Source: Clostridia bacterium
GTDB taxonomy: Bacteria; Bacillota; Clostridia; Oscillospirales; CAG-272
Direction of reading: 5' to 3'
Length of the DNA stretch: 64,000 nt
NCBI GenBank assembly: GCA_017461365.1
Contig: JAFTYG010000067.1
Location: forward strand, 1-64,000
The position numbers and the translations under genes were made by a program. This document shows positions 43,977 through 51,877 of the stretch, one piece after another. Each line of letters begins with the position of its first letter. The stretch's first letter is position 1. A model generated the notes under the pieces. That model was not told the origin of the DNA and did no database searches. It saw only the letters and a program-made list of their open reading frames with translations.

Positions 43977-44052
43977 GACCCACTAGCTCAGATGGTAGAG
44001 CACTTGACTTTTAATCAAGGGGTCCGGAGTTCGAGTCTCCGGTGGGTCACCA
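43977..44052 (+). tRNA. tRNA-Lys (anticodon TTT)
   Basis: The full cloverleaf can be drawn: acceptor GACCCAC/GTGGGTC, D-arm GCTC...GAGC, anticodon stem CTTGA/TCAAG around loop CTTTTAA (anticodon TTT), T-arm CCGGA-GTTCGAGT-CTCCGG, discriminator A and encoded CCA. It has its own promoter and terminator, so it is a single-gene unit. Confidence 0.97.
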
Positions 44053-44082
44053 AAATCCCGCATGTATGTGTGGGATTTTTTT
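44053..44082 (+). terminator. Terminator after tRNA-Lys
   Basis: AATCCC / GGGATT stem with T7 right after the tRNA 3' end. Confidence 0.88.
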
Positions 44083-44126
44083 GTAGGTAATTTTAGTTCC
44101 ATAATGAATTGGAAAAGGAGACTACT

Positions 44127-45155
44127 GTGGGGCTTTTTAATGTACTGGTAACTATTTTCACATGGATTGTAATATTACTTTTTAATCCGATATCCATTGT
44201 ACTTTTAATAGTCGGTATATGTATTGGTATCTTAGCATATCGAATTTCCTCTTACAAGAAAACTACATATTACAAAATTACACACAACTCCTATTTTTCA
44301 ATGAGAAATGATTTGGGCAAATATGGGGAATATTTGATTTTTAAAAATTTGGAGATGATGGAGGCGGAAGGTGCCAAATTTTTATTTAATGCTTATATAC
44401 CAAAGAAAAATGGTGGAACTACTGAAATTGATATTTTAATGATTTGTTCAAGCGGCATTATTGCATTTGAAAGTAAAAATTACAGCGGATGGATTTTTGG
44501 TAGTGAGAGTAATAAAAATTGGTATCAAACATTGCCTGCAGGAAGAAAGGGGCGTAAAGAATCGTTTTACAACCCTATTATGCAAAATAGGTCTCACATA
44601 AAACATCTTAAAGCTTTTATTGAAAGTGATGTACCGATACAATCTATGATTGTTTTTTCGGATAAATGCATCCTGAAAAGTATTGATTTAACAAGCAGAG
44701 ATGTTATTGTACTAAACAGATATAAAGTACATTATGCTGTTAAATCTATTTGCGGCTACACCCCTAACAACATACTAAAAGATGAAGATATAGAAAATAT
44801 TTATAATAAACTTTATCCGTGCACTCAGGTCGATGAATTAACTAAAATTCAACATATAAATGATATAAAAAATGAGTTTAGTTTTGATTCTTTTGAGACG
44901 TACGAAGCGGGTGACCGTAAGACTGCAAGTGTTTATTCAACAAAAGTTGAACAGAATAACACATATTTTGATGATTTATCTAAAAATATTTCTAAAAATA
45001 TTTCGAAAGATATTTCGAAAAATACAGCAGAAGATAAATGTCCTATCTGCGGAGGGCGCTTGTTGATTAAAACTGCAAAAAAAGGTGCGAGAGCAGGAAA
45101 TCGTTTTTACGGATGTGAACATTATCCTAAGTGTAAATATACAAGAAATGTATAA
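44127..45155 (+). CDS. NERD-domain (nuclease-related) protein with C4 zinc finger
   Basis: This is a 342-residue protein: an N-terminal membrane hairpin (about residues 5-38), then the NERD domain (DLGKYGEYLIFKNL, EIDILMICSSGIIAFESKNY with D...ExK, the nuclease-like catalytic pattern). The C-terminal topoisomerase-type zinc finger is CPICGG...YGCEHYPKCKY. The linker before it contains four SKN-type repeats encoded by a 12-bp tandem repeat (44979-45026). A GTG start at 44127 fits AAGGAG at 44115-44120. Base composition is far more AT-rich than its neighbours and it sits right behind tRNA-Lys, so recent acquisition is likely. Activity is unproven. Confidence 0.85.
   Translation: MGLFNVLVTIFTWIVILLFNPISIVLLIVGICIGILAYRISSYKKTTYYKITHNSYFSMRNDLGKYGEYLIFKNLEMMEAEGAKFLFNAYIPKKNGGTTEIDILMICSSGIIAFESKNYSGWIFGSESNKNWYQTLPAGRKGRKESFYNPIMQNRSHIKHLKAFIESDVPIQSMIVFSDKCILKSIDLTSRDVIVLNRYKVHYAVKSICGYTPNNILKDEDIENIYNKLYPCTQVDELTKIQHINDIKNEFSFDSFETYEAGDRKTASVYSTKVEQNNTYFDDLSKNISKNISKDISKNTAEDKCPICGGRLLIKTAKKGARAGNRFYGCEHYPKCKYTRNV
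44979..45026 (+). repeat. Four 12-bp tandem repeats within the NERD gene
   Basis: Units TCTAAAAATATT (twice), then TCGAAAGATATT and TCGAAAAATACA, encode SKNI/SKNI/SKDI/SKNT. The repeat is in frame, so copy number could change the linker length without breaking the protein. Confidence 0.9.
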
Positions 45156-45176
45156 ATATTATTTTACGTTATTATA

Positions 45177-45216
45177 AAAGGGACTGCCTCTTTTGAGACA
45201 ATCCCTTTTATTTTTA
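45177..45216. terminator. Bidirectional terminator between the NERD and VOC genes
   Basis: AAAAGGGA...TCCCTTTT with an inner CTC/GAG stem, then ATTTTTAT; the A-run on the left serves the opposite strand. Confidence 0.85.
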
Positions 45217-45603
45217 TATTATCTTGAAAAATTCAAGCTCTTCGCCGTTCGGTCCTTTTACGAAAGCGACGTTGATGGACATTTTTTCGGGTTTTGAGTC
45301 AAGCGGAACGATCTTGGGTGCGGTAACAGAGACGGCGCCTGCATCAAGCGCGGTTTTATACATAGCGTCAACGTCGTCGACTTTAATTGCAAAGTGTATC
45401 CATTTGCCCTTTTCGGAAAATTCTTCTCCGCGTTCGGGAAGCAGTTCTATTATTCCTCCGTCACCGAGCGCGAGCATAACTATTTCGTCGCCTACGTCGC
45501 CCCAACGGGTGACTTCGCGGAGTCCAAGCGCATTGTAAAATTCAAGTGAGCGCGCAAGATCCTTATACTTAAGTCCTATGTGATGAAATCCTGTGTTGAT
45601 CAT
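45214..45603 (-). CDS. VOC family (glyoxalase-like) protein
   Basis: This 129-residue protein has two beta-alpha-beta-beta-beta repeats. GFHHIGLKYKDLARSLEFYNALGLREV starts the first; WIHFAIKVDDVDAMYKTALDAG starts the second, and the C-terminus has FVKGPNGEELEFFK. Candidate metal ligands are the His near residue 8, a His in IHFAIKV and the Glu in EELEFF. It may be a lyase, isomerase or resistance-type protein; the substrate is unknown. Its start overlaps the end of the patatin gene by 4 bp, so both are on one transcript. Confidence 0.86.
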   Translation of the reverse strand: MINTGFHHIGLKYKDLARSLEFYNALGLREVTRWGDVGDEIVMLALGDGGIIELLPERGEEFSEKGKWIHFAIKVDDVDAMYKTALDAGAVSVTAPKIVPLDSKPEKMSINVAFVKGPNGEELEFFKII

Positions 45604-46463
45604 TTTTCTACCTCGTTTTTATTTAAAAATTTTTTTACCTTTTCAATATATTCAAGTCCCGTTTTTCTGCCTATCTCATAGGTTTCTTTTATACGCTCGG
45701 GATCGTGCTCGATACGTCCGACGGGAAGAGCCATGGGCGGGCGGATAACAAGTATATTTCCTTTTTCTTCTTGCTCTTGTATGTATGCAGTGGTTTTATT
45801 ATATTCGTTATGTCTCTCTGCGAGCGCTTCTATCAGCTTAGGGTATTTTCTGTATTTGATTTTTATCAGCTTGAAGAGTGACGTAGGATTTTTCACATAT
45901 CCGAGTGGCTGTGTAAGTATAACTACGTTTCTGTTATATCCTTGCTCCTCAAAAAATTTCAGGGGGACGGAATCGGATATGCCGCCGTCGAGTAGCTTTT
46001 GTCCGTCTATTTCGACTATCCTTGAGGCAAGAGGCATAGATGCCGAGGCTCTGATCCAATGCATTTCTTCCTTATCGAGTGTGTCGCAACGGTGGTAGAT
46101 CGGCTTTCCGCTTTCTATATCGGTGGCAACGGCGTAAAACTCCATTGGGTTTTCAGTGTAGGCTTTCCAATCGAATATATCCGTTTCGTAGGGAATGGTC
46201 TCATAGCAGAATTTTGCTCCGAACATATCTCCCGTGAATAAAAGCGAACGGAAACTGCAATATTTCGGATTTTTGCAATTGGCGATATTGTAGCGCACGG
46301 CTCTGCCGATCTGCTTCGATTTGAAATTGCACCCGAATGCCGCGCCTGCTGAAACGCCGACGGCTCCGTCAAATTCTATTCCGTTTTCAAGAAATACGTC
46401 GATAACCCCTGCTGTGAATATTCCTCGGAGGGCTCCGCCCTCCATAATAAGGCCTCGTTTCAA
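45600..46463 (-). CDS. Patatin-like phospholipase family protein
   Basis: This is a 287-residue predicted acyl hydrolase. The oxyanion segment MEGGALRGIFTAGV is at the N-terminus, the nucleophile Ser is in GVSAG near residue 40, and the dyad Asp is in DGGISDSVPLKF near 160. No signal peptide, so cytoplasmic or membrane-associated. The TTG start at 46463 lies 9 nt behind AAGGAG. It is the first gene of an operon with the VOC protein and has its own promoter, divergent from that of mrp. Confidence 0.9.
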   Translation of the reverse strand: MKRGLIMEGGALRGIFTAGVIDVFLENGIEFDGAVGVSAGAAFGCNFKSKQIGRAVRYNIANCKNPKYCSFRSLLFTGDMFGAKFCYETIPYETDIFDWKAYTENPMEFYAVATDIESGKPIYHRCDTLDKEEMHWIRASASMPLASRIVEIDGQKLLDGGISDSVPLKFFEEQGYNRNVVILTQPLGYVKNPTSLFKLIKIKYRKYPKLIEALAERHNEYNKTTAYIQEQEEKGNILVIRPPMALPVGRIEHDPERIKETYEIGRKTGLEYIEKVKKFLNKNEVEK

Positions 46464-46496
46464 AACTATTGTCTCCTTATAAAAAACTCTTTGGTA

Positions 46497-46525
46497 ATTA
46501 TAACAGAAAATAACAAATAAATCAA
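46497..46525 (-). promoter_or_regulatory. Promoter of the patatin-VOC operon
   Basis: On the complement: TTGATT (46520-46525), 17 bp, TATAAT (46497-46502). Confidence 0.75.
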
Positions 46526-46554
46526 TAGATTATAAAAATTTAGCAATAAAACAC

Positions 46555-46583
46555 TTGAAAAAGGGGATATAATGGTGTATAAT
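46555..46583 (+). promoter_or_regulatory. Sigma-A promoter of mrp
   Basis: TTGAAA (46555-46560), 17 bp, TATAAT (46578-46583). Confidence 0.78.
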
Positions 46584-46639
46584 ATATTTGAGTAAATTTG
46601 CAAGGTTTTCCCTGAGTGGGAATACGGAAAGGATATAAA

Positions 46640-47494
46640 ATGGCAGAGGAATGTACACACAATTGTTCAACCTGTTCGAGCAGTTGTTCATCCAAAGAAA
46701 AAAACAGTATGAAGGAAGCGCCTCATGCGCTCAGTAATGTGAAGCACATTATAGCGGTAGTCAGCGGAAAGGGCGGTGTCGGTAAATCTATCGTTACGTC
46801 TATGCTGGCGGTAAATATGCAACGCCTCGGATATAAGGCGGCTATTCTTGATGCCGACGTAACGGGCCCGTCCATACCTAAGGCATTCGGACTTAAAGCG
46901 GGTGTTGGAATAGAAGGCGACGACAGCGGAATGATACCCCCTACGACCACATCGGGCATTGACATAATGTCGGTAAATCTTTTACTTGAGGATGAGACGC
47001 GTCCCGTTGTATGGAGAGGTCCCGTTATTGCGGGAGCTGTAAAGCAATTCTGGACGGATACCATATGGAAGGACATAGACTATATGTTTATAGACTGTCC
47101 TCCCGGAACGGGCGACGTACCTCTTACGGTATTCCAATCGTTGCCGATAGACGGAATAGTTATCGTAAGTAGCCCTCAGGAGCTTGTGGCGATGATAGTT
47201 GAAAAGGCAGCGAATATGGCTGAGATGATGGAGATACCTGTGTACGGTCTTATTGAGAACATGAGCTACGTCAAGTGTCCCGATTGCGGCAAGGAGATAA
47301 AGGTATTCGGAGAGAGCCATATTGACGAAATATCCGAGAAGTTCGGATATGACCTTTTGGCGCGTATTCCGATGGATCCCAAGCTTTCCGCTTTGGTGGA
47401 TAAGGGTTGGATCGAGATGATGGATAACGATTATCTTGAGGCTGCCGCCGAGGCTCTTGTTAAGAGAACGCAAGGTGAAGCGCCAAATGCTTGA
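46640..47494 (+). CDS. Mrp/NBP35 family iron-sulfur carrier ATPase
   Basis: This 284-residue P-loop protein is thought to carry and deliver Fe-S clusters. The deviant Walker A motif is SGKGGVGKSIV (about residue 45). MFIDCPPGTGDVPLT is Walker B-like, and the C-terminal cluster pair is CPDCGKEIKVFG. The N-terminus carries an extra cysteine set (Cys5, Cys9, Cys12, Cys16; CTHNCSTCSSSC), as in NBP35-like members. The ATG at 46640 follows GGAAAGGA. The SanA-like gene overlaps its last 8 bp. Confidence 0.93.
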   Translation: MAEECTHNCSTCSSSCSSKEKNSMKEAPHALSNVKHIIAVVSGKGGVGKSIVTSMLAVNMQRLGYKAAILDADVTGPSIPKAFGLKAGVGIEGDDSGMIPPTTTSGIDIMSVNLLLEDETRPVVWRGPVIAGAVKQFWTDTIWKDIDYMFIDCPPGTGDVPLTVFQSLPIDGIVIVSSPQELVAMIVEKAANMAEMMEIPVYGLIENMSYVKCPDCGKEIKVFGESHIDEISEKFGYDLLARIPMDPKLSALVDKGWIEMMDNDYLEAAAEALVKRTQGEAPNA

Positions 47495-48107
47495 TAACAG
47501 AATAAAAAAGTTAATAATCGCGTGTGTCTGTATAATTTGTGCCCTTGCCATCCTCGTCGGCGCTTTGTGCGCCGTTCCTATAATAGCCAATATCGCCGTT
47601 TGCAGTGTTTACGGTAATATCCGTGAGGACTTCGGCGGTGAGCGCTATGATTGCATACTTGTGCTTGGCGCCGGACTTCGTTCGGACGGCTCGCCGTCGG
47701 ATATGCTTGCAGATAGGTTAGAGGTTGCTATCAAGCTTTATGAGGAAGGCGTGTCCGACGTGATACTTCTCAGCGGAGATTGCTCGGGAGAGGATTACGA
47801 TGAGGTCTCCTCGATGGAAGAATATTGCTTGGTATCGGGAATACCCGCCGAAGCTATAGTAAAGGACGGGAAGGGATATTCGACCTACGAAAGTATGTTG
47901 AATACAAAGGACAGCGGCGACTATGATAAGATACTCGTAGTTACCCAGAGATACCATCTGTACAGAGCGCTCTATATTGCCGAAAAGATGGGGCTTGAAG
48001 CCGATGGGGCTGATGCCGATGTCAGAAGATATAGAGGGCAGATATTCAGAGAGATACGGGAGGTTGCAGCGAGGACAAAGGACTTTTTTATGGTAATGTT
48101 TTATTGA
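47487..48107 (+). CDS. YdcF/SanA-like DUF218 membrane protein
   Basis: This 206-residue protein has one N-terminal transmembrane helix (residues about 7-33) and an external DUF218 domain. LVLGAGLRSDGSPSDMLADRL, ILLSGDCSGEDYDEVSSM and KILVVTQRYHLYRALYIAEKMG are its typical segments. SanA relatives affect envelope integrity and vancomycin sensitivity; the biochemical role is unsettled. AAGGTGA precedes the ATG at 47487, which overlaps the end of mrp by 8 bp. Confidence 0.87.
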   Translation: MLDNRIKKLIIACVCIICALAILVGALCAVPIIANIAVCSVYGNIREDFGGERYDCILVLGAGLRSDGSPSDMLADRLEVAIKLYEEGVSDVILLSGDCSGEDYDEVSSMEEYCLVSGIPAEAIVKDGKGYSTYESMLNTKDSGDYDKILVVTQRYHLYRALYIAEKMGLEADGADADVRRYRGQIFREIREVAARTKDFFMVMFY

Positions 48108-48111
48108 GTGT

Positions 48112-49152
48112 ATGAGTATAAAATTAGGAAATATCGAACTCTGCCACGGGGTGATGCTTGCGCCGATGGCGGGAGTTACGGACAGGAGCTTTCGACGTCT
48201 TTGCCACGAGTGCGGCTCGGAGTATTCCGTAAGTGAGATGGTATCCGCCAAGGCTCTGTGCTATGAACAGCAGGGAAAGAGGCGTGAATCATCGGTCATG
48301 GGAAGTGCTCCGTTAGCATCGGTAACTCGCGCTGAGGGACCGATGGCGGTGCAGATATTCGGAAAAGAGCCGAGCTTTATGGCGGAGGCGGCGAAGATGA
48401 TAGAGGCTTCGTCTTACCGAGGATGCACGTCGGAGGTTGCGCCCGTAGCTATAGATATAAATATGGGATGTCCTATGCGAAAGATAACGGGAAACGGCGA
48501 GGGAAGCGCGCTTATGAAAACGCCGAAGCTTGCGGGGGAGATCTGCGAGGCGGTGGTTAGGGCGGTAAGTCTTCCCGTTACTGTAAAAATACGCGCGGGA
48601 TGGGACAGCGAAAGCGTAAATGCCGCCGAGGTTGCAAGAATACTTGAAGCATCGGGCGCGTCTATGATATGCGTACACGCGAGGACGAGAGAACAGCTTT
48701 ATTCTCCGGGGATAGAGCTCGGTGTTATAGAGGCTGTCAAGCGTGCCGTTAAGATACCCGTTGTCGGAAACGGCGATATAAGCTCTGCGGATGATGCTGT
48801 GAATATGATCAACAGGACGGGATGTGACGGCGTTATGATAGGCAGAGGTGCGATGGGAAATCCATGGATATTTTCGGAGATCGCGGCAAGGCTTGAGGGA
48901 CGCAGATTTGACCGTCCGTCGGTTTCCGAAAGAATAGACACTGCCGTTTCTCAGCTTGAAAGCGTTATTGCTCATAAGGGTGAGCGCGTAGGTCTTGCAG
49001 AGGGAAAAAAGCATATGGCGTGGTATCTTTCGGGAATTCGCGGCGCGGCATCTGCAAGAAATGCAATAATGACGGCGCATACGAAGGATGAGATATACGG
49101 TATCCTTTCGGAAATAAAAAACGAAAACGCTGACGGTGAGGGAACGGAATGA
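48112..49152 (+). CDS. dusB: tRNA-dihydrouridine synthase, DusB type
   Basis: This is a 346-residue FMN-dependent TIM-barrel enzyme that reduces uridines in tRNA D-loops. The N-terminal MLAPMAGVTDRSFRRLCHECG, the active-site region DINMGCPMRKITGNGEGSAL (catalytic Cys), VKIRAGWD, CVHARTREQLYSP and GNGDISSADDA are present, with a helical C-terminal domain. The length is typical of DusB. The ATG at 48112 has only a weak ribosome site, but is 4 bp after the upstream stop codon, suggesting translational coupling. It overlaps the next gene by 4 bp. Confidence 0.93.
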   Translation: MSIKLGNIELCHGVMLAPMAGVTDRSFRRLCHECGSEYSVSEMVSAKALCYEQQGKRRESSVMGSAPLASVTRAEGPMAVQIFGKEPSFMAEAAKMIEASSYRGCTSEVAPVAIDINMGCPMRKITGNGEGSALMKTPKLAGEICEAVVRAVSLPVTVKIRAGWDSESVNAAEVARILEASGASMICVHARTREQLYSPGIELGVIEAVKRAVKIPVVGNGDISSADDAVNMINRTGCDGVMIGRGAMGNPWIFSEIAARLEGRRFDRPSVSERIDTAVSQLESVIAHKGERVGLAEGKKHMAWYLSGIRGAASARNAIMTAHTKDEIYGILSEIKNENADGEGTE

Positions 49153-49790
49153 ACGGAGAGACGTTTTTCAGAAAAAAACGAATAGCCGTGGTTTCGAAAA
49201 GACGAAACGTATCGGATTTTCTTCGCTTAGAGGCTGAGAGCTGTGGTTGCTCGGTCAGCGTTATGTCGCGGTTACCCCCCGAGTTGTCGGAATATGACAT
49301 TGTGATGGTCGACGATGACGGTAGCTATGAGATCTCAGAATTTTCGGATAACGTTTATATAATAGCTTCGGAGGAACGTTTTTGCGAGGGGAAAGAAAAT
49401 ACTTTCCTGTGGCCTATGCCCGTCGTTTTGATACGAAGAGTTTTTGAGGGATACGTTACCGAGAACACCGCGAGGATATATGACAGAGAAGAGTCTGTTA
49501 TATGGCTGTCTGACGGTGAGAAAAAAACGGTGATATACAAAGACAAAAGGATCGTGCTTACCGAGGGCGAGTGGAAAGTGCTTCTGTGTCTCGGACAGGC
49601 GCACGGAGAGCCGGTGAGCAGGGAGGCACTCAGGGAGCTGTTTGATGCCTCTGACGGAAATATCACGGACGTGTATATATGCCATCTGCGCAGAAAGCTT
49701 GAAGAGCCGTTCGGAGTAAAGCTTATCCGAACTGTCAGGTGCAAGGGGTATGCGATCTCGGCAACGGTAAAAGGTTTTGACGGGAAGTAA
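49149..49790 (+). CDS. OmpR-type winged-helix protein with degenerate receiver-like N-terminus
   Basis: This 213-residue protein has a C-terminal OmpR/PhoB-type winged helix (residues about 120-205: LTEGEWKVLLCLGQAHGEPVSREALRELFD, TDVYICHLRRKLEEPFGVKLIRTVRCKGYAI). The first ~95 residues have receiver-like alternation but lack the acidic pocket (IAVVSKRRN instead of a DD pair), so phosphorylation is doubtful. No histidine kinase gene is nearby. Overlap with dusB (4 bp) places it in the mrp-sanA-dusB transcript. Its targets are unknown. Confidence 0.83.
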   Translation: MNGETFFRKKRIAVVSKRRNVSDFLRLEAESCGCSVSVMSRLPPELSEYDIVMVDDDGSYEISEFSDNVYIIASEERFCEGKENTFLWPMPVVLIRRVFEGYVTENTARIYDREESVIWLSDGEKKTVIYKDKRIVLTEGEWKVLLCLGQAHGEPVSREALRELFDASDGNITDVYICHLRRKLEEPFGVKLIRTVRCKGYAISATVKGFDGK

Positions 49791-49825
49791 AATACAGAAA
49801 ATATTTTAAATAGGTTTGTATTTTG

Positions 49826-49880
49826 CAACGTATAGGGTATAATTTTACAATTGCATTTTTATTGTACGTTGTGATATAAT
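49826..49880 (+). promoter_or_regulatory. Promoter with flanking inverted repeat upstream of the ThuA gene
   Basis: TTGCAT (49851-49856), 18 bp, TATAAT (49875-49880). CAACGTA (49826-49832) and TACGTTG (49865-49871) form an inverted repeat that brackets the -35 box; it may be a regulator site. Confidence 0.55.
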
Positions 49881-49924
49881 TTATGAAAAATAATAAAATA
49901 TATGATCAGCAAAGGAGAAAAACA

Positions 49925-50665
49925 ATGATCAGAGTTTTGGTGTGGAATGAATTTAAGCATGAGCTCACAAGCGAGACCGTTAAGGCGGTATATCCTGACG
50001 GTATTCATGAGGCAATTGCCGAATTCCTCGGAAAAGAAGATGACATCGAGGTAAAAACAGCGTATCTTGATCAGGAGAACTGCGGTATAACCAAGGAGAT
50101 ACTTGATGAGACCGACGTACTTATCTGGTGGGGACATATGGCGCATCACCTTGTTCCCGATGCAGTCGCAACTCTTGTAAGAGATGCTGTGCATGAGGGA
50201 ATGGGAGCTATCTTCCTTCACTCAGCGCATCATTCGAAGCCTTTCAAGGCGCTTATGGGAACGTCGTGTAACCTTACATGGCGTGAGACGGGAGATTCCG
50301 AGATCGTTTGGGTTATAGATCCCGCACATCCTATTACAAGAGGTATTGACAGATGCTTCAAGCTTGAGCATGAGGAAACATACGGTGAGCCTTTCACTAT
50401 TCCTAACCCCGACAAGGTGCTCCTTATAGGCAACTATTCGGGAGGCGAGGTGTTCCGTTCGGGTGTTCTCTACGAGAGAGTAAACGGAAAGATATTCTAT
50501 TTCCAGCCCGGTCATGAGACCTTCCCGACCTTTAAGGTTCCCGAGGTACAGACGATCATCAAGAATGCAGTACGCTTTGTTGCACCTACATACCGCACTA
50601 AGATAGATTGTCCTCACGTAAGAAATATAGACGACAGTGAAGGCTACGTTATTGTAAAAAAATAA
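49925..50665 (+). CDS. ThuA domain protein
   Basis: This 246-residue protein is of the ThuA (trehalose utilisation) class, with a glutamine-amidotransferase-like fold. It opens with IRVLVWNEFKHELTSE and includes DVLIWWGHMAHHLV, GMGAIFLHSAHHSKPF and YFQPGHETFPTF. ThuA proteins act with Gfo/Idh/MocA partners on 3-keto glycosides, and that partner is the next gene, 12 bp downstream. The ATG at 49925 follows AAAGGAG; the upstream start lies too near the promoter. A cytosolic glycoside-modifying role is inferred. Confidence 0.88.
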   Translation: MIRVLVWNEFKHELTSETVKAVYPDGIHEAIAEFLGKEDDIEVKTAYLDQENCGITKEILDETDVLIWWGHMAHHLVPDAVATLVRDAVHEGMGAIFLHSAHHSKPFKALMGTSCNLTWRETGDSEIVWVIDPAHPITRGIDRCFKLEHEETYGEPFTIPNPDKVLLIGNYSGGEVFRSGVLYERVNGKIFYFQPGHETFPTFKVPEVQTIIKNAVRFVAPTYRTKIDCPHVRNIDDSEGYVIVKK

Positions 50666-50677
50666 AGGAGAATAAAA

Positions 50678-51760
50678 ATGGCAAGACTTATTAAGGTAGG
50701 AATTATCGGTTGCGGCGGTATAGCTAACGGAAAGCATATGCCCTCGCTCGCTAAGGTTAAGGATTGTGAAATGGTGGCTTTCTGTGACATCATTCCCGAG
50801 AGAGCAGAGAAGGCGGCTAAGGAATACGGTACAGCTGACGCAAAGGTCTACGCCGATTACAAGGAGCTTCTCAGCGATCCCGAGATCGAGGTAGTACACG
50901 TTTGTACGCCTAACCGTTCTCACAGCTTTATTACGGTTGACGCGCTTCACGCAGGTAAGCACGTTATGTGCGAAAAACCGATGGCTATAAATTCCGTCGA
51001 GGCAAAGAAGATGATCGACGCCGCAAAGGAAACGGGCAAGAAGCTCTCTATCGGTTATCAGAGCCGCTTCCGCGATGATTCGATGTTTATGAAGAAAGAG
51101 TCTGAGGACGGAACATTTGGAGATATTTATTACGCAAAGGCAACTGCTCTTCGCAGACGTGCTGTTCCTACATGGGGCGTATTCCTCAATGAATATGAGC
51201 AGGGCGGCGGTCCTCTTATCGACATCGGAACTCATGCGCTTGACCTCACACTTTGGATGATGAATAACTATAAGCCCAAGTATTGCGTGGGTACTACGTA
51301 CCATAAGCTCAATAAAGACACAAATCAGGGCAATATGTGGGGCAATTGGGATCCCGACAAGTTTACTGTTGAGGACTCTGCTTTCGGATTTGTCGTAATG
51401 GAAAACGGCGCTACCATTGTGCTTGAGTCGGCTTGGGCTCTGAACACGCTTGACGTTCGTGAGGCTGTTACGTCGGTTTGCGGAACGCTTGCGGGAGCTG
51501 ATATGGTAGACGGACTTCGTATAAACGGTATCCGCAACGGCAGACAGTATGTGCTTACTCCCAGCTTCAAGGCGGGCGGCGTTGCGTTTAACGATGGTAA
51601 GAAGGGCGAGAGTGCCGCTGACCGCGAGGAGCGTATGTGGATAGAGGCTGTAAGAAACGATACGGATCCTGTAACTCTGCCCGAGCAGGCATACGTTGTT
51701 ACAAGAATTCTTGAGGGTATTTACGAGTCCTCCAAGACGGGCGAGATATACAGATTTTAA
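50678..51760 (+). CDS. Gfo/Idh/MocA family oxidoreductase
   Basis: This 360-residue NAD(P)-dependent sugar dehydrogenase has the N-terminal Rossmann fold motif IIGCGGIANGKHMPSL. The conserved catalytic segment CEKPMAINSVEAKKM is near residue 100, and GGGPLIDIGTHALDLTLWMM near residue 180. Its C-terminal domain is typical of the family. It follows a ThuA gene, so it is probably the ThuB-like partner that oxidises a glycoside. The pair has its own promoter and is closed by a terminator. The sugar is unknown. Confidence 0.92.
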   Translation: MARLIKVGIIGCGGIANGKHMPSLAKVKDCEMVAFCDIIPERAEKAAKEYGTADAKVYADYKELLSDPEIEVVHVCTPNRSHSFITVDALHAGKHVMCEKPMAINSVEAKKMIDAAKETGKKLSIGYQSRFRDDSMFMKKESEDGTFGDIYYAKATALRRRAVPTWGVFLNEYEQGGGPLIDIGTHALDLTLWMMNNYKPKYCVGTTYHKLNKDTNQGNMWGNWDPDKFTVEDSAFGFVVMENGATIVLESAWALNTLDVREAVTSVCGTLAGADMVDGLRINGIRNGRQYVLTPSFKAGGVAFNDGKKGESAADREERMWIEAVRNDTDPVTLPEQAYVVTRILEGIYESSKTGEIYRF

Positions 51761-51782
51761 TTTACAGCTTGAATAAAAAATT

Positions 51783-51827
51783 AAGGATGTCGACTGTGAA
51801 AAAAGGGTTGACATCCTTTTCTTTTTA
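51783..51827 (+). terminator. Terminator whose stem contains the next gene's -35 box
   Basis: AAGGATGTCgAC / GTtGACATCCTT stem followed by TTCTTTTT. TTGACA in the right arm is the -35 box of the TetR promoter. Confidence 0.85.
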
Positions 51828-51836
51828 TGATATAAT
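51808..51836 (+). promoter_or_regulatory. Sigma-A promoter of the TetR-ABC operon
   Basis: TTGACA (51808-51813), 17 bp, TATAAT (51831-51836), full consensus. Confidence 0.9.
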
Positions 51837-51862
51837 AACATATGTTATATAACAATTGTTAT
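51835..51862. promoter_or_regulatory. Doubled palindromic operator of the TetR-ABC operon
   Basis: Two adjacent perfect 14-bp palindromes, ATAACATATGTTAT (51835-51848) and ATAACAATTGTTAT (51849-51862), start inside the -10 box and cover the transcription start. The position and half-sites suggest autoregulation by the downstream TetR protein. Confidence 0.85.
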
Positions 51863-51877
51863 TTAAGGGGTGAAGAA

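Noticed and set aside
44053..45215. Integrative element inserted at tRNA-Lys
   Set aside because: No integrase and no duplicated tRNA 3' end downstream of the NERD gene were found, so only a gene of unusual composition is claimed.
50222..51841. 539-codon open frame on the minus strand
   Set aside because: It lies opposite the ThuA and Gfo/Idh genes, which have clear family motifs, ribosome sites and a promoter. The product has no domain-like sequence and is rich in Cys, His, Arg and Tyr, typical of a frame mirroring real codons.
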